From positions 34,381 through 98,380 of the forward strand of contig NZ_RARC01000025.1 in the NCBI RefSeq assembly GCF_003719305.1: DNA of 64,000 nt. The letters run 5' to 3'. The notes beneath the pieces were generated by a model, which saw nothing but the letters and a program-made list of their open reading frames with translations, did no database searches and was not told the DNA's origin. Shown here one piece after another: positions 16,488 through 24,786 of the stretch. Both the position numbers and the translations under genes were made by a program. Numbering within the stretch: position 1 is the stretch's first letter; every line of letters starts with the position of its first letter. Source of the DNA: Mycolicibacterium stellerae. Its GTDB lineage: Bacteria > Actinomycetota > Actinomycetes > Mycobacteriales > Mycobacteriaceae.

Positions 16488-16506
16488 TATTGTGGACTTG
16501 TGTCTA
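16488..16506 (+). promoter_or_regulatory. -10 box plus GGAC-N4-GTCT operator on the TetR start codon
   Basis: TATTGT (16488-16493), then GGAC-TTGT-GTCT. The GTG start codon at 16500 is inside the palindrome, six bases after the -10 box, exactly as at 11479-11496. Confidence 0.7.
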
Positions 16507-17099
16507 CCCGGGCGTCCTCCGCAATCAAGAAGCCGCCTGCTAAGCGGCGAAACACGCGCCCGGAGAAGACGATCCGCAAGCTGCTGGACGCCACGATCGA
16601 GGAGTTGCGCCAGTCGTCGTACCTGGATCTGACGGTGCGGGGGGTGGCGTCGCGCGCCGGGGTGTCACCCGCGAGTGCCTATAAGTATTTTCCATCGAAG
16701 AGTGCGCTCGTCGCAGACGCCTACCTTCGACAGCTGCAGGACGTCCCGATGTTCACTGACGTGAACCAGTCAGCGCGTGAGCGGGTCAGCGCCACGTTGC
16801 GTGAGATGGCATTCGTCGTAGCCGACCATCCGGAGATGGCGGCTGCGTGCGCAAACGCGCTGATCTCCGATGACCCAGGAGTGGAACCCGCGCGCATGAA
16901 GATAGCCGCCGAAGTGGGCCAACGGATTTCGGCAGCCCTGGGACCAGGCTGGCCGCGCGAGGTAGTGACGATAATCCAAATGACATTCAATGGTGCGCTG
17001 ATCACGGCAAAGGGCGGCTACCTGTCCTACCCGCAAATCGCCGAACACCTAGACGAGGCAGTGCGTCTGATCCTCCGCGCTCCCAATATCAATCCGTGA
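16500..17099 (+). CDS. TetR-family repressor, leaderless (paralogue of the 10861 gene)
   Basis: A 199-residue TetR protein: a basic N-terminal tail (KKPPAKRRNTRPEK), the HTH YLDLTVRGVASRAGVSPASAYKYFPSKSALVADAYL, and a ligand domain with FTDVNQSARERV, AAACANALISDD and ALGPGWPREVV. These match the TetR at 10861-11484 in order and spacing. The frame is open for 15 codons upstream, but the GTG at 16500 follows TATTGT by six bases, so a leaderless transcript starting at the codon is likely. The operator overlaps the start, implying autorepression. It converges on the SDR gene with a six-base gap. Confidence 0.87.
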   Translation: MSTRASSAIKKPPAKRRNTRPEKTIRKLLDATIEELRQSSYLDLTVRGVASRAGVSPASAYKYFPSKSALVADAYLRQLQDVPMFTDVNQSARERVSATLREMAFVVADHPEMAAACANALISDDPGVEPARMKIAAEVGQRISAALGPGWPREVVTIIQMTFNGALITAKGGYLSYPQIAEHLDEAVRLILRAPNINP

Positions 17100-17105
17100 C
17101 GTCAC

Positions 17106-17885
17106 CTACGGGGTGTGCAACGGTGCTTCGGGCTGAATCTCGATCTGCGTGATGTTGACCCCTCGAGGCGTTTGCGCGACGAAGGCGACGTTTCGGGCGA
17201 TGTCAGAGGCCCGAAGGCTGTACGAGTGCCTGCCATGCCCCCAGGTCACCCAGTCCTGCAACATCGCATCGAGCTGATCGAGGGGTAGCCCCCCGCCCAT
17301 GTTGGTCGAGGTGGGGCCCGGGTGGATTATCGACGCACGGACACCGGTGCCCTCGAGCTCCATCTGCAAGTTCTTCACCATAGCGAGAAGACCGGCTTTA
17401 GCCGCTCCGTAGGCGCCCATGTGCGGCCGCTGCAGTAGCGCTGTGTCGGACCCGATGAAAATGATATCGCCCCGTCGGCGGGAGACCATGGCGGGCAGCA
17501 CCGCCGTTGCGAGACGGTTGGCTCCAATCAGATGGATTTGGATCTGCTCGAGGAAGTCGCCTGTGCTGATGTCGTGGATGCGCCCAGGGGTCATGTCACC
17601 CGCGCCCGACACAACCAATTCGATCCCGCCCAGCGCCTCGATCGCCCGCCCGACAAAGTATTTCACCGAGCTGTCGTCGGTGACGTCGATTGGAAAGGCG
17701 ACCGCTTCTCCACCGTCGTTCCGGATCTGATCTACCAGTTCGGCCAGTTTGTCGATACGTCTCGCGCCAAGGGCGACGGGGAAGCCGCGACGCGCAAGCT
17801 CGCGGGCGGTGGCGGCGCCGATACCAGAGGAGGCGCCGGCGACGATCGCCGGCCTGCGAGCGGGCGACGGTTCGAAGCGGGCCAT
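17106..17885 (-). CDS. short-chain dehydrogenase/reductase (SDR)
   Basis: A 259-residue classical SDR: cofactor loop GASSGIG, NAG-equivalent VSGAGD, catalytic Ser in FIGSDTA and the YxxxK motif in YGAAKAGLLAM. The Arg-rich GARRIDKL after beta-2 suggests NADP(H). The start ATG (MARFEPSP) has AAGGAG seven bases upstream, so I reject the longer frame. Its promoter region carries a GGAC-N4-GTCC palindrome with a TAATCT -10 box on this strand, linking it to the TetR regulon proposed here. Substrate unknown; alcohol/ketone oxidation of a lipid is plausible. Confidence 0.9.
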   Translation of the reverse strand: MARFEPSPARRPAIVAGASSGIGAATARELARRGFPVALGARRIDKLAELVDQIRNDGGEAVAFPIDVTDDSSVKYFVGRAIEALGGIELVVSGAGDMTPGRIHDISTGDFLEQIQIHLIGANRLATAVLPAMVSRRRGDIIFIGSDTALLQRPHMGAYGAAKAGLLAMVKNLQMELEGTGVRASIIHPGPTSTNMGGGLPLDQLDAMLQDWVTWGHGRHSYSLRASDIARNVAFVAQTPRGVNITQIEIQPEAPLHTP

Positions 17886-17939
17886 GCCGACTCCTTCGAT
17901 CCTCAGTGGACGAGACGCAGCACGGCCGTTGCTCACCCT

Positions 17940-17963
17940 TATAATGGACTTCAGTCCAGATTA
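17940..17963. promoter_or_regulatory. bidirectional promoter around a GGAC-N4-GTCC operator
   Basis: On the plus strand TATAAT is followed at once by GGAC-TTCA-GTCC. On the minus strand TAATCT precedes the same palindrome. One operator can therefore cover start sites for the SDR gene (66-base leader) and for a plus-strand transcript reaching the small exported protein (about 184-base leader). The rest of the 17886-18135 spacer shows nothing recognisable. Confidence 0.65.
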
Positions 17964-18135
17964 GCGTAGCGATCCCATCAGAACAAGCATCCACCTGATA
18001 TAGGCTCGTACCAAATGATTCCGGCAGGAGGCTACACAGCTCGTGTCCGTGAAACCAACGGACAGCGCTAGTATCCGCCGTCTGAGAATGGCAAATATGG
18101 ACAGCAGTCCACCACGGCCGCTTAGGAGGGGCGTC

Positions 18136-18651
18136 ATGACCAACACCTCGCAGCGGCGACTCGGCGCAGTGTATTCGGCCGTCGCACTGCTCGGCCTCGG
18201 CATGGCGGCCACCGCCGAAGCGACACAGCAGGATTGGGCAATCAACGGCGTTTACCGAGCTACATCGAACGGTGAATGGGCAACGACCAACGACGTGTAT
18301 CACGACGAGGCGACAGTGGTCAGCCAATGGACGATCAGCTCGACGTGCACCGGTCCCGACGAGTGCACCGGTGAAGTGACGAGCGACCTGGGCTGGCGCG
18401 CGTCCATCTACACGACGAACGGCCTCTGGTATGTCAGGCGAACCGTGGAAGGTTGGCAGACATGCGCAGACAACACCGCGTCTGATGGGGCGCAGGTGTA
18501 CACGTTCTATCCCGTGGATGAGGATGGGCAGGTCGCCCCTGGCTCGGGCATGTTCGCCGGCCAGGACACCACGATCGGTGAAAGCGGTGCGTGCGGAGTG
18601 AACCAATGGCTGGCGATTCGCCTGCCATTCACCTTGGCCAGACTGTCATAG
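18136..18651 (+). CDS. small exported protein of unknown function
   Basis: A 171-residue protein with a signal peptide (TNTSQRRLGAVYSAVALLGLGMAATAEA, cleavage after AEA) and a mature part rich in Trp, Thr and Asp. It contains four cysteines (CTGPDEC, one in WQTCAD, one in GACG) that could form two disulfides. The ATG follows AGGAGGGG by five bases; upstream GTG codons in frame lack this. I do not recognise the family; it resembles small secreted mycobacterial proteins found beside mce operons. It faces the end of mceF with a 22-base gap. Confidence 0.75.
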   Translation: MTNTSQRRLGAVYSAVALLGLGMAATAEATQQDWAINGVYRATSNGEWATTNDVYHDEATVVSQWTISSTCTGPDECTGEVTSDLGWRASIYTTNGLWYVRRTVEGWQTCADNTASDGAQVYTFYPVDEDGQVAPGSGMFAGQDTTIGESGACGVNQWLAIRLPFTLARLS

Positions 18652-18673
18652 TTGGCACGGCGCCCGTCGGGGT

Positions 18674-20194
18674 CTACCTCGGCAGGAGGTCCGTCCACGA
18701 CGTTGGCAGCGGACCAGCAAGATTCGATTGGGTGTATCGCTTGCCGTCCGATGCGATATAGCTACCAGTTCGCGGGTCATATTGAGCGTAGGCAACAAGC
18801 GGACCCGTCCCGCTGGCGCCACCATGGAAAGCGCTCGGTGTCACCGGTGGTGCGGCGGCGCCGTCCGACGCCACCGGCGGTGGTGGGGCAGTGCCCTCAA
18901 CCGGACCGTAGATCCCCGCATTGGGGTCGGTAATCCTGCCGTCTGGCGGTACACCCTGTGAGACCAGGTTGGGGTCAAAGGGATTCGGGCCGAGCACGTG
19001 CTGGCGCATCGCCAAGGGTTCGTAGGGCAGGTCGCTGTCGCACTGCTGAACTGTTGGCGCCCGCTTTCCCGGGACTGCCATGCAGGGGTAGTTGCGCGCA
19101 CCGCGCACCGAGATCGGCGAATCCTGAGGGAGCTTGCAATAAAGCCCGTCGGGGGTGTCGATGTCGGTGGTGTCGGCAGGAGAACGCCATGACGAAGGCG
19201 GTAAGAATCCGACCGTGCACGCCGGAGGGTCGTTCACGGTAAGGCTGAAGTCGCCCTGGGGAATACCTGTCGGGTTGTTCGTCGGCAGGCCCACGGTCTG
19301 GATTGCGGCAACGAATGGCGGTAGCAGAACGAGGATCTGCTGCAGTGACGCGTGATAGGTGACCCCGATCTGTCCGATCGTCGTGAGGTTGGCCAACAAG
19401 ACGGGCAGGGTTGGCTTGAGTTGCTCCAGCAGTCGCGAAGCTTCTTCGGCGGCGCCAGGCGCCTTCTGCAGCACCGTTCGAATCTCGGGGTCATTCTGCA
19501 CCACTTGGTCTGAAACGCCGGCGCCACCGTGCGCCCAGGCCCGAATCTCCGCCGATGTCTGCGCTTGTGAGTCAAGAAGCGGTGGGGTGTTCGTGATGAG
19601 ATTCGCCGTCTGGTCAGCGACACCGTTCACGTCGTCGGCCAGCGACGACGATGAGTCGATCAGCGATCCGAGGTCATAGCCGGCGCCATTGAATGCATCG
19701 AACGACTCGTCGAGCAATCCGCGAACCTCGTCACGAGGGATGCTGCCGATCAACGCACTCACCTGATCGAGCATCGGACCCACCTGCTGCGGAATCTTGC
19801 TGTCTGCCAACGTGATCACGGATCCGTCGGCAAGGTATGGAGCCGAGTTGGACCGCGGCCGAAGATCCACGTACTGCTCGCCGACCGCCGAAACGCTTCG
19901 CACCTCGGCGGTGAGATCGGCTGGAACCCGCGGGTAAGTATTCAGCATCAGCGTCGCCCGCGCCCCACCGGCGACCAGCCTGATTTCTGTGACCTTGCCA
20001 ATTTGAAGTCCCCGGTAGGTGACGTTGGCGAACCGGTACAGGCCTCCGGCGGCAGGCAACTCGAGCGTCACGGTGATCCGGCCGATGCCCAACAGCGTCG
20101 GAAGTTGCATGTAGGAGAATAGCATCACGCCGATGCCGGCTACGGCGGCAATCGTGAAGACTGTCAACTGGATTCGGACGAGTCTGGTCAGCAT
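18674..20194 (-). CDS. mceF: Mce family protein, MceF position
   Basis: A 506-residue protein: an N-terminal membrane anchor (RIQLTVFTIAAVAGIGVMLF), then the MCE/MlaD domain (residues about 38-120, with YRGLQIGKVTEIRLVAG and VSAVGEQYVDLRP), a long helical middle, and a Pro/Gly-rich C-terminal tail. MceF is the last subunit of the six-protein Mce complex that forms a lipid-conducting tube from the cell envelope to the YrbE permeases. Its start overlaps the mceE stop region. No mce-associated (mas/mam) genes follow, unlike many mce operons. Confidence 0.92.
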   Translation of the reverse strand: MLTRLVRIQLTVFTIAAVAGIGVMLFSYMQLPTLLGIGRITVTLELPAAGGLYRFANVTYRGLQIGKVTEIRLVAGGARATLMLNTYPRVPADLTAEVRSVSAVGEQYVDLRPRSNSAPYLADGSVITLADSKIPQQVGPMLDQVSALIGSIPRDEVRGLLDESFDAFNGAGYDLGSLIDSSSSLADDVNGVADQTANLITNTPPLLDSQAQTSAEIRAWAHGGAGVSDQVVQNDPEIRTVLQKAPGAAEEASRLLEQLKPTLPVLLANLTTIGQIGVTYHASLQQILVLLPPFVAAIQTVGLPTNNPTGIPQGDFSLTVNDPPACTVGFLPPSSWRSPADTTDIDTPDGLYCKLPQDSPISVRGARNYPCMAVPGKRAPTVQQCDSDLPYEPLAMRQHVLGPNPFDPNLVSQGVPPDGRITDPNAGIYGPVEGTAPPPPVASDGAAAPPVTPSAFHGGASGTGPLVAYAQYDPRTGSYIASDGKRYTQSNLAGPLPTSWTDLLPR

Positions 20195-21363
20195 CAGCCG
20201 CCGTCCGTTGGCGGCGTCGAAGGAGGCGTATCCAGCGGCGGCGCGTCCGGCGGCGGCGCAACTCCTACCGACAGCGGGTCGTATGTGTAGTTGAGATAGG
20301 AGGGATCACCAGGAGCCGGAACAAGTTGCGCACCTTCCTGACCCCAGCGAGTCCCGAGAAGCAATGTTCGCTTCAGGCGAGGCACGGTGAGGTCGAATAC
20401 CGTGTAGAGGTTCACGTAGTCGCCTCTGACCGCTCGATCGATGAAGTTCTGATTGAGCGGGAACGTTGTCGCGTATCCGAGCGCCATGTCGAGGTCGGGC
20501 CCGACGTCTGCCAGCGAGCGGATTGTCGGCTCGAGATTCCGCAGATTCCGCACGAGGTCGGTTTGCGTGTCGTTGATGAGTCCGGTCGTGGTCTCGCTGA
20601 AGGTCGCAAGCTTTTCCAGGGCAGTCGTGATTTGGGGCCGTTGCTTGATCAAGACGTCCAACGCCGGTGGTATCTCGTTGAGCGCCTGCGCGATGACGTC
20701 GCTGTCGGCGGCCAATGTGGCGGCCAACCGGTTCAGCCCCTGAATTGCCCGGACGACGTTGTCGCGCTGTTCGTTCAACGTGACCAAGAACGTGTCCAGT
20801 CGCGTGATCAGATCGCGGACCTCCTCCTGTCGTCCAGTCAGCGCGGCGTTGAACGAATGAATGATGTCGCCGACCTGCCCCAGCCCACCGCCGTTGACCA
20901 CGGCAGCCAGCGAGGCCAGCGTCTGCTCGGTTGAGGGATATGTCGATGAGCCGGCGAGCCCGATGGTCTCACCCGGTGCCAGCTGCCCGACAGGCGGTTG
21001 GGTAAGGGGCGGGTCGAGCGCCAAATGCATGGACCCGAGCACGCTGGTCTGCCCGACCGTGGCAACGGCGTTGGCCGGCACCACTACTCCGGGCTTCACC
21101 GATACCTCGACATCGGCATGCCAGCGGTCAACGGTCATTCTCCCGACGCTGCCGACAACCACATCGTTGATCAACACCGGTGAGTTCGGCTCCAAAGTAC
21201 CGACATTCGCGAGCTCGACGTGGTAGACGCTGGCTCCGGCGCCGCGACCGACGGTGCCGGGCAACGGTAGAGAGTTCAGCCCTTGGAATGCACATCCCGT
21301 CGAAACCAGCGCTGTGCACGCGCCGACGGAAAGTAAGCGGCCGAGATTGCGCCGACCAATCAT
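20194..21363 (-). CDS. mceE: Mce family lipoprotein, MceE position
   Basis: A 389-residue protein with a lipoprotein signal (VSTGCAF, lipidated Cys24), an MCE domain (about 40-120; SVYHVELANVGTLEPNSPVLI, GQTSVLGSMHLALDP) and a helical needle region followed by a Pro-rich tail. In every mce operon the fifth mce gene encodes the lipoprotein, so position and lipobox agree. Overlaps mceD by four bases. Confidence 0.92.
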   Translation of the reverse strand: MIGRRNLGRLLSVGACTALVSTGCAFQGLNSLPLPGTVGRGAGASVYHVELANVGTLEPNSPVLINDVVVGSVGRMTVDRWHADVEVSVKPGVVVPANAVATVGQTSVLGSMHLALDPPLTQPPVGQLAPGETIGLAGSSTYPSTEQTLASLAAVVNGGGLGQVGDIIHSFNAALTGRQEEVRDLITRLDTFLVTLNEQRDNVVRAIQGLNRLAATLAADSDVIAQALNEIPPALDVLIKQRPQITTALEKLATFSETTTGLINDTQTDLVRNLRNLEPTIRSLADVGPDLDMALGYATTFPLNQNFIDRAVRGDYVNLYTVFDLTVPRLKRTLLLGTRWGQEGAQLVPAPGDPSYLNYTYDPLSVGVAPPPDAPPLDTPPSTPPTDGG

Positions 21364-22691
21364 GGTTGTGGTGCCCCTTCGGTGCTGGGCGGCGGCGGTA
21401 TGGATCCGGCCGGAAGCAGCAGGTCTGGGACGGCGGCAGGAACGGGAGTCTCGGCGGAGCCCGTGTATGCAGAGATTGCCGGCGGCGTCTCGGGAGGGCC
21501 ATCGGCCGGCCCACTGCCGCCGGGAGCCAGGCTGGGATCCGTGTAGATGATGTTGCCCGGACTAGCCGATTTCCCCAGATAGGGGTTGATCGGCAGCGGC
21601 GGGAAGTTCATGCTCACCGTGTGAAGTGCCGGTCCGAAGTACTGAGCGCACAGCTTCGCCGTCTCGGGAGCAGTCGCGTTCTCGATGGCTCCGATCGCAC
21701 CACAGATCAGGTGTAATGGATTGGCGAAGTTGATCAGGGAGAACGAGCCGATCCCGCTGCCGGTATCGGGGTTGTAGATGTTGTAGCCGTTCGCCAGTGC
21801 ATTCGGTGTGATGTGCAAAACGTTCTCCAGGTCCAGCCGATGGTCGACAAGAGTCTGTGTGACGTTGGCCAACCGCTGGACCTGCTCGGAAGTCTTGTCC
21901 CGGGTGTTTGCGATGAATCGCTCTACATCGACGACTGCCGTCGACAAGTCCGACACTGCGGCATCGAGGTCTGATCTGTTGTCGTCGAGCACGCTGGAGA
22001 GCGTCGCGAGCCGATTTTCGAACTCCACGATCTGTTGATTGCTGTCTTTGAGTGCAGCCACAAACGTGTTCAGGTTTTTCAGGATGTCGACGATGTTGCC
22101 GCCGCCTTCGGCGAGTATCCGTCCGACAGCCGACATCTGGGCCAGTGCTGCCCGTAGTTTTTCGCCGTTTCCGTCCATTGCGCTTGCCGCACTGTCGATG
22201 AACTTCGCCACGGCCGGCGTGGACACCTCGCTGGTTGGCCCCAATTCCGTTGCCAGGCGCATGATCTGGTCCTTTACCTCATCCCATTCGACGGGGACTG
22301 CGGTGCGCTCTGCAGGTATTACCGCCCCGTCCTGCAAGCGTGGTCCTGTCGAGCGATAGGCCGGGGTCAGCTGAACGTAGCGAGCCGAGACCAGGTTCTG
22401 CGCAACGATGACGGCTTTGGCGTCAGCGGGCACGGGCACATCGTGAGCTATCTTCATCGTGATCCCGATCTGGGCGCCGTCGGCGTTGATCGAGTCGATC
22501 TCGCCGACTTTGACCCCCGAGACGCGTACCTCGTCACCGGGATAGATGGCGGTCGCAGAGGTGAAGAAGGCGGTGACCGTCATCGCACGAAACAGCGACG
22601 AATACACCAACAGACCGGACCCGACGACGGCCGATACCGTCAGCAGGGTTGCGGTGACGCGAACAAGAACCTCTCGGCTGATCATCGTCAC
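21360..22691 (-). CDS. mceD: Mce family protein, MceD position
   Basis: A 443-residue protein with an N-terminal anchor (VRVTATLLTVSAVVGSGLLVY), an MCE domain (YPGDEVRVSGVKVGEIDSI, AQNLVSARYVQLTPAY), a long coiled helical segment (about 150-300) and a proline-rich C-terminus typical of MceD. The GTG start overlaps the mceC stop (GTGA); an ATG two codons later is possible. Confidence 0.92.
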   Translation of the reverse strand: MTMISREVLVRVTATLLTVSAVVGSGLLVYSSLFRAMTVTAFFTSATAIYPGDEVRVSGVKVGEIDSINADGAQIGITMKIAHDVPVPADAKAVIVAQNLVSARYVQLTPAYRSTGPRLQDGAVIPAERTAVPVEWDEVKDQIMRLATELGPTSEVSTPAVAKFIDSAASAMDGNGEKLRAALAQMSAVGRILAEGGGNIVDILKNLNTFVAALKDSNQQIVEFENRLATLSSVLDDNRSDLDAAVSDLSTAVVDVERFIANTRDKTSEQVQRLANVTQTLVDHRLDLENVLHITPNALANGYNIYNPDTGSGIGSFSLINFANPLHLICGAIGAIENATAPETAKLCAQYFGPALHTVSMNFPPLPINPYLGKSASPGNIIYTDPSLAPGGSGPADGPPETPPAISAYTGSAETPVPAAVPDLLLPAGSIPPPPSTEGAPQP

Positions 22692-23764
22692 CCGCCTGGA
22701 ATTCCGTTCCTGGGAATTGGGATCTCCGCCCGGGGGCCCGCATTGTCTGGCGGCTGCCCGGCGTCGACGCCGCGGCGGAAGCCGAACGCGTAGTCGAGGA
22801 AGGGCTGAAGAATTGTGGGGCCCATGAGGTTTCCGACGAAGGCGTTGTAATAGGCACCGTTCGACACGGTCTCGCCCTGGGTGAGTTGGTATTTGGCCAA
22901 TCCCGGTAACGCCTTTGCGATACTGTCGCGATTCCTCTCGAGCATCGCGGCCACCGAGTTCAACCTGTCCAGGGCGGGCCCCAGCTGTTCTTCATTGTTG
23001 GCGACCATCGCGGAAAGCTGCTTTGCTACTGCTGAGACATTGGCCAACAGCATCACGATGGTGTCCCGGCGCTCGGACAGGACGCCAAGAAAGTCGTTGG
23101 CGTTGAGGATGAGTGCATTCACCTGCTGACTGCGCTGCGCCAGTATCGCGGTGACATTGCCCGCGCTCGCCAGAAGCTGTTTGAGAGATCCGTCCCTCGA
23201 ATGGATGGACTGTGAAATTCGCGAGAGGCTGTCAAACGTCGGCCCCAATTGTGGCGCCACCTGATCGATTGTGGCCGCGAGGGTGTCCAGGGACTGGTTC
23301 AGCGTGTCGGTGTCGGTGTCGGCCGTATTGGTGGTGAGATCGCTCACCGCGTCCGTCAACGAGTACGGCGAGGACGTCCGCGTCACCGGGATGACGTCCG
23401 CGCTGCTTAGCGTCCCGCTGCCCGCCGACTCCACGGTGAGGACCCGCGCTCCCAACACCGTTCCGGTGCGGATATGCGCGGTGGTTTCCGAACCGAGCCG
23501 GTACCGGCTGTCGACCGTGAAGGTCACGATCGCATCGCCCCCGTGCAGTGAGACATCCGTTACTGCACCGACTTTCATGCCGGACAGGGTAACCTCGTTG
23601 CCCGCGGCGAGCCCACCTGCTTCGGAGAAGACGGCATGGTGGCGAATCGAGATCGCCCATTGCACCAGCCGTTCGGGCTGCAGACCAACGGCGACGACGA
23701 GCACGGAGAGGATGACTCCGATGAGCCCCGTTCGGACGAGGTTCTTTCGGCGGTATCGGTTCAT
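22688..23764 (-). CDS. mceC: Mce family protein, MceC position
   Basis: A 358-residue protein with an N-terminal anchor (RTGLIGVILSVLVVAVGL), an MCE domain (GLAAGNEVTLSGMKVGAVTDVSL, VLGARVLTVESAG) and helical repeats thereafter. The ATG overlaps the mceB stop (ATGA), which fixes the start; the five extra upstream codons in frame are inside mceB. Part of the six-subunit Mce complex. Confidence 0.92.
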   Translation of the reverse strand: MNRYRRKNLVRTGLIGVILSVLVVAVGLQPERLVQWAISIRHHAVFSEAGGLAAGNEVTLSGMKVGAVTDVSLHGGDAIVTFTVDSRYRLGSETTAHIRTGTVLGARVLTVESAGSGTLSSADVIPVTRTSSPYSLTDAVSDLTTNTADTDTDTLNQSLDTLAATIDQVAPQLGPTFDSLSRISQSIHSRDGSLKQLLASAGNVTAILAQRSQQVNALILNANDFLGVLSERRDTIVMLLANVSAVAKQLSAMVANNEEQLGPALDRLNSVAAMLERNRDSIAKALPGLAKYQLTQGETVSNGAYYNAFVGNLMGPTILQPFLDYAFGFRRGVDAGQPPDNAGPRAEIPIPRNGIPGG

Positions 23765-24786
23765 TGTGGTTCCGAGCACCTCCCGCCCTCTTGCTTCGTC
23801 CAGGGAAAGACCGCGGTACGCCCCTGAAGATCGGTGACCCGAACACTGATGCCGCAGATGTAGTACTGGATGAAGCTTCCGTAGCTTCCGAGGCGGACGA
23901 GCTTGTGGTAGTTCGCGGGCGCCTTCTGCAGCGCCGTCTCGAGGCGGATCTTGTCCTGGTCGAGCAACGGCGCCAGTCTGCCGAGCTGGTCGATGGTGCC
24001 CTTCAGCGGGGTTCGCGTGTTGGCGAGCAGGTCTGCAATGGAACCCGTGCCATCACTGAGCGCGTCGATGGCTGCACCAATGGGGTCGCGGTCGCGGGCA
24101 AGCCCGGTGATCAGCGTCTCGAGGCGTTGGGTCGCCCCCGAAAGCTGTTCGCCATTCGTTGACAGTGTGGTGACCAGCTTGTTGAGATTGTCGATGACAT
24201 CTTCAACCGCCTGACTGTTGTCGGCCATGGCGGTCGCGAACGACGAGGCATTCGAGAACAGCGACTCCAAAGTTGGGCCCTCGCCTTGGAAGATCTGCAG
24301 GAGTGAAGAGGTGAGGGCGTTGACGTCTTGCGGATTGAGCCCCTTCAGAACTGGCTTCAGGCCACCGAGCAGTAGGTCGAGATCAAGTGCGGGCATCGTG
24401 TGGTCGAGGGGGATCTGCGCGCCGACAGGCAACAATCGTGTCGATCCAGGGCCGTCGGCCAGCTCGAGGTAGCGATCACCGACGAGGTTGAGGTAACGGA
24501 TGGCCGCCTTTGTCCCCGTCGTGAGCACGACGGCTCGGTCAGCGTCGAATGTCACCAACACGTTGAGGTCTGGTCGCAGCGACACGTCGGTGACAGTGCC
24601 GACCCGAATGCCTGCGACCCGCACGGAATCGCCCGCCTTGATGCGCGACGAGTCGGCGAAGACCGCCGTATAAGCGTAGGTCGACCCCGTTCGCAGCTGC
24701 CCGAATGTCAAGAACAGCGCCGCAGTGAGTAGCACCATCGATGCTACGAAGGCGCCGAGCTTCACCCCCGTCCCGGCGCCGGTCAT
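23761..24786 (-). CDS. mceB: Mce family protein, MceB position
   Basis: A 341-residue protein with an anchor (VKLGAFVASMVLLTAALFL), an MCE domain (IKAGDSVRVAGIRVGTVTDVSL, RYLNLVGDRYLELADG) and a helical region ending in YGSFIQYYICGISVRVTD, a segment characteristic of MceB proteins. The ATG overlaps the mceA stop (ATGA). The frame is open for another 110 codons upstream, but that part is antiparallel in frame to nothing real and lies within mceA. Confidence 0.92.
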   Translation of the reverse strand: MTGAGTGVKLGAFVASMVLLTAALFLTFGQLRTGSTYAYTAVFADSSRIKAGDSVRVAGIRVGTVTDVSLRPDLNVLVTFDADRAVVLTTGTKAAIRYLNLVGDRYLELADGPGSTRLLPVGAQIPLDHTMPALDLDLLLGGLKPVLKGLNPQDVNALTSSLLQIFQGEGPTLESLFSNASSFATAMADNSQAVEDVIDNLNKLVTTLSTNGEQLSGATQRLETLITGLARDRDPIGAAIDALSDGTGSIADLLANTRTPLKGTIDQLGRLAPLLDQDKIRLETALQKAPANYHKLVRLGSYGSFIQYYICGISVRVTDLQGRTAVFPWTKQEGGRCSEPQ

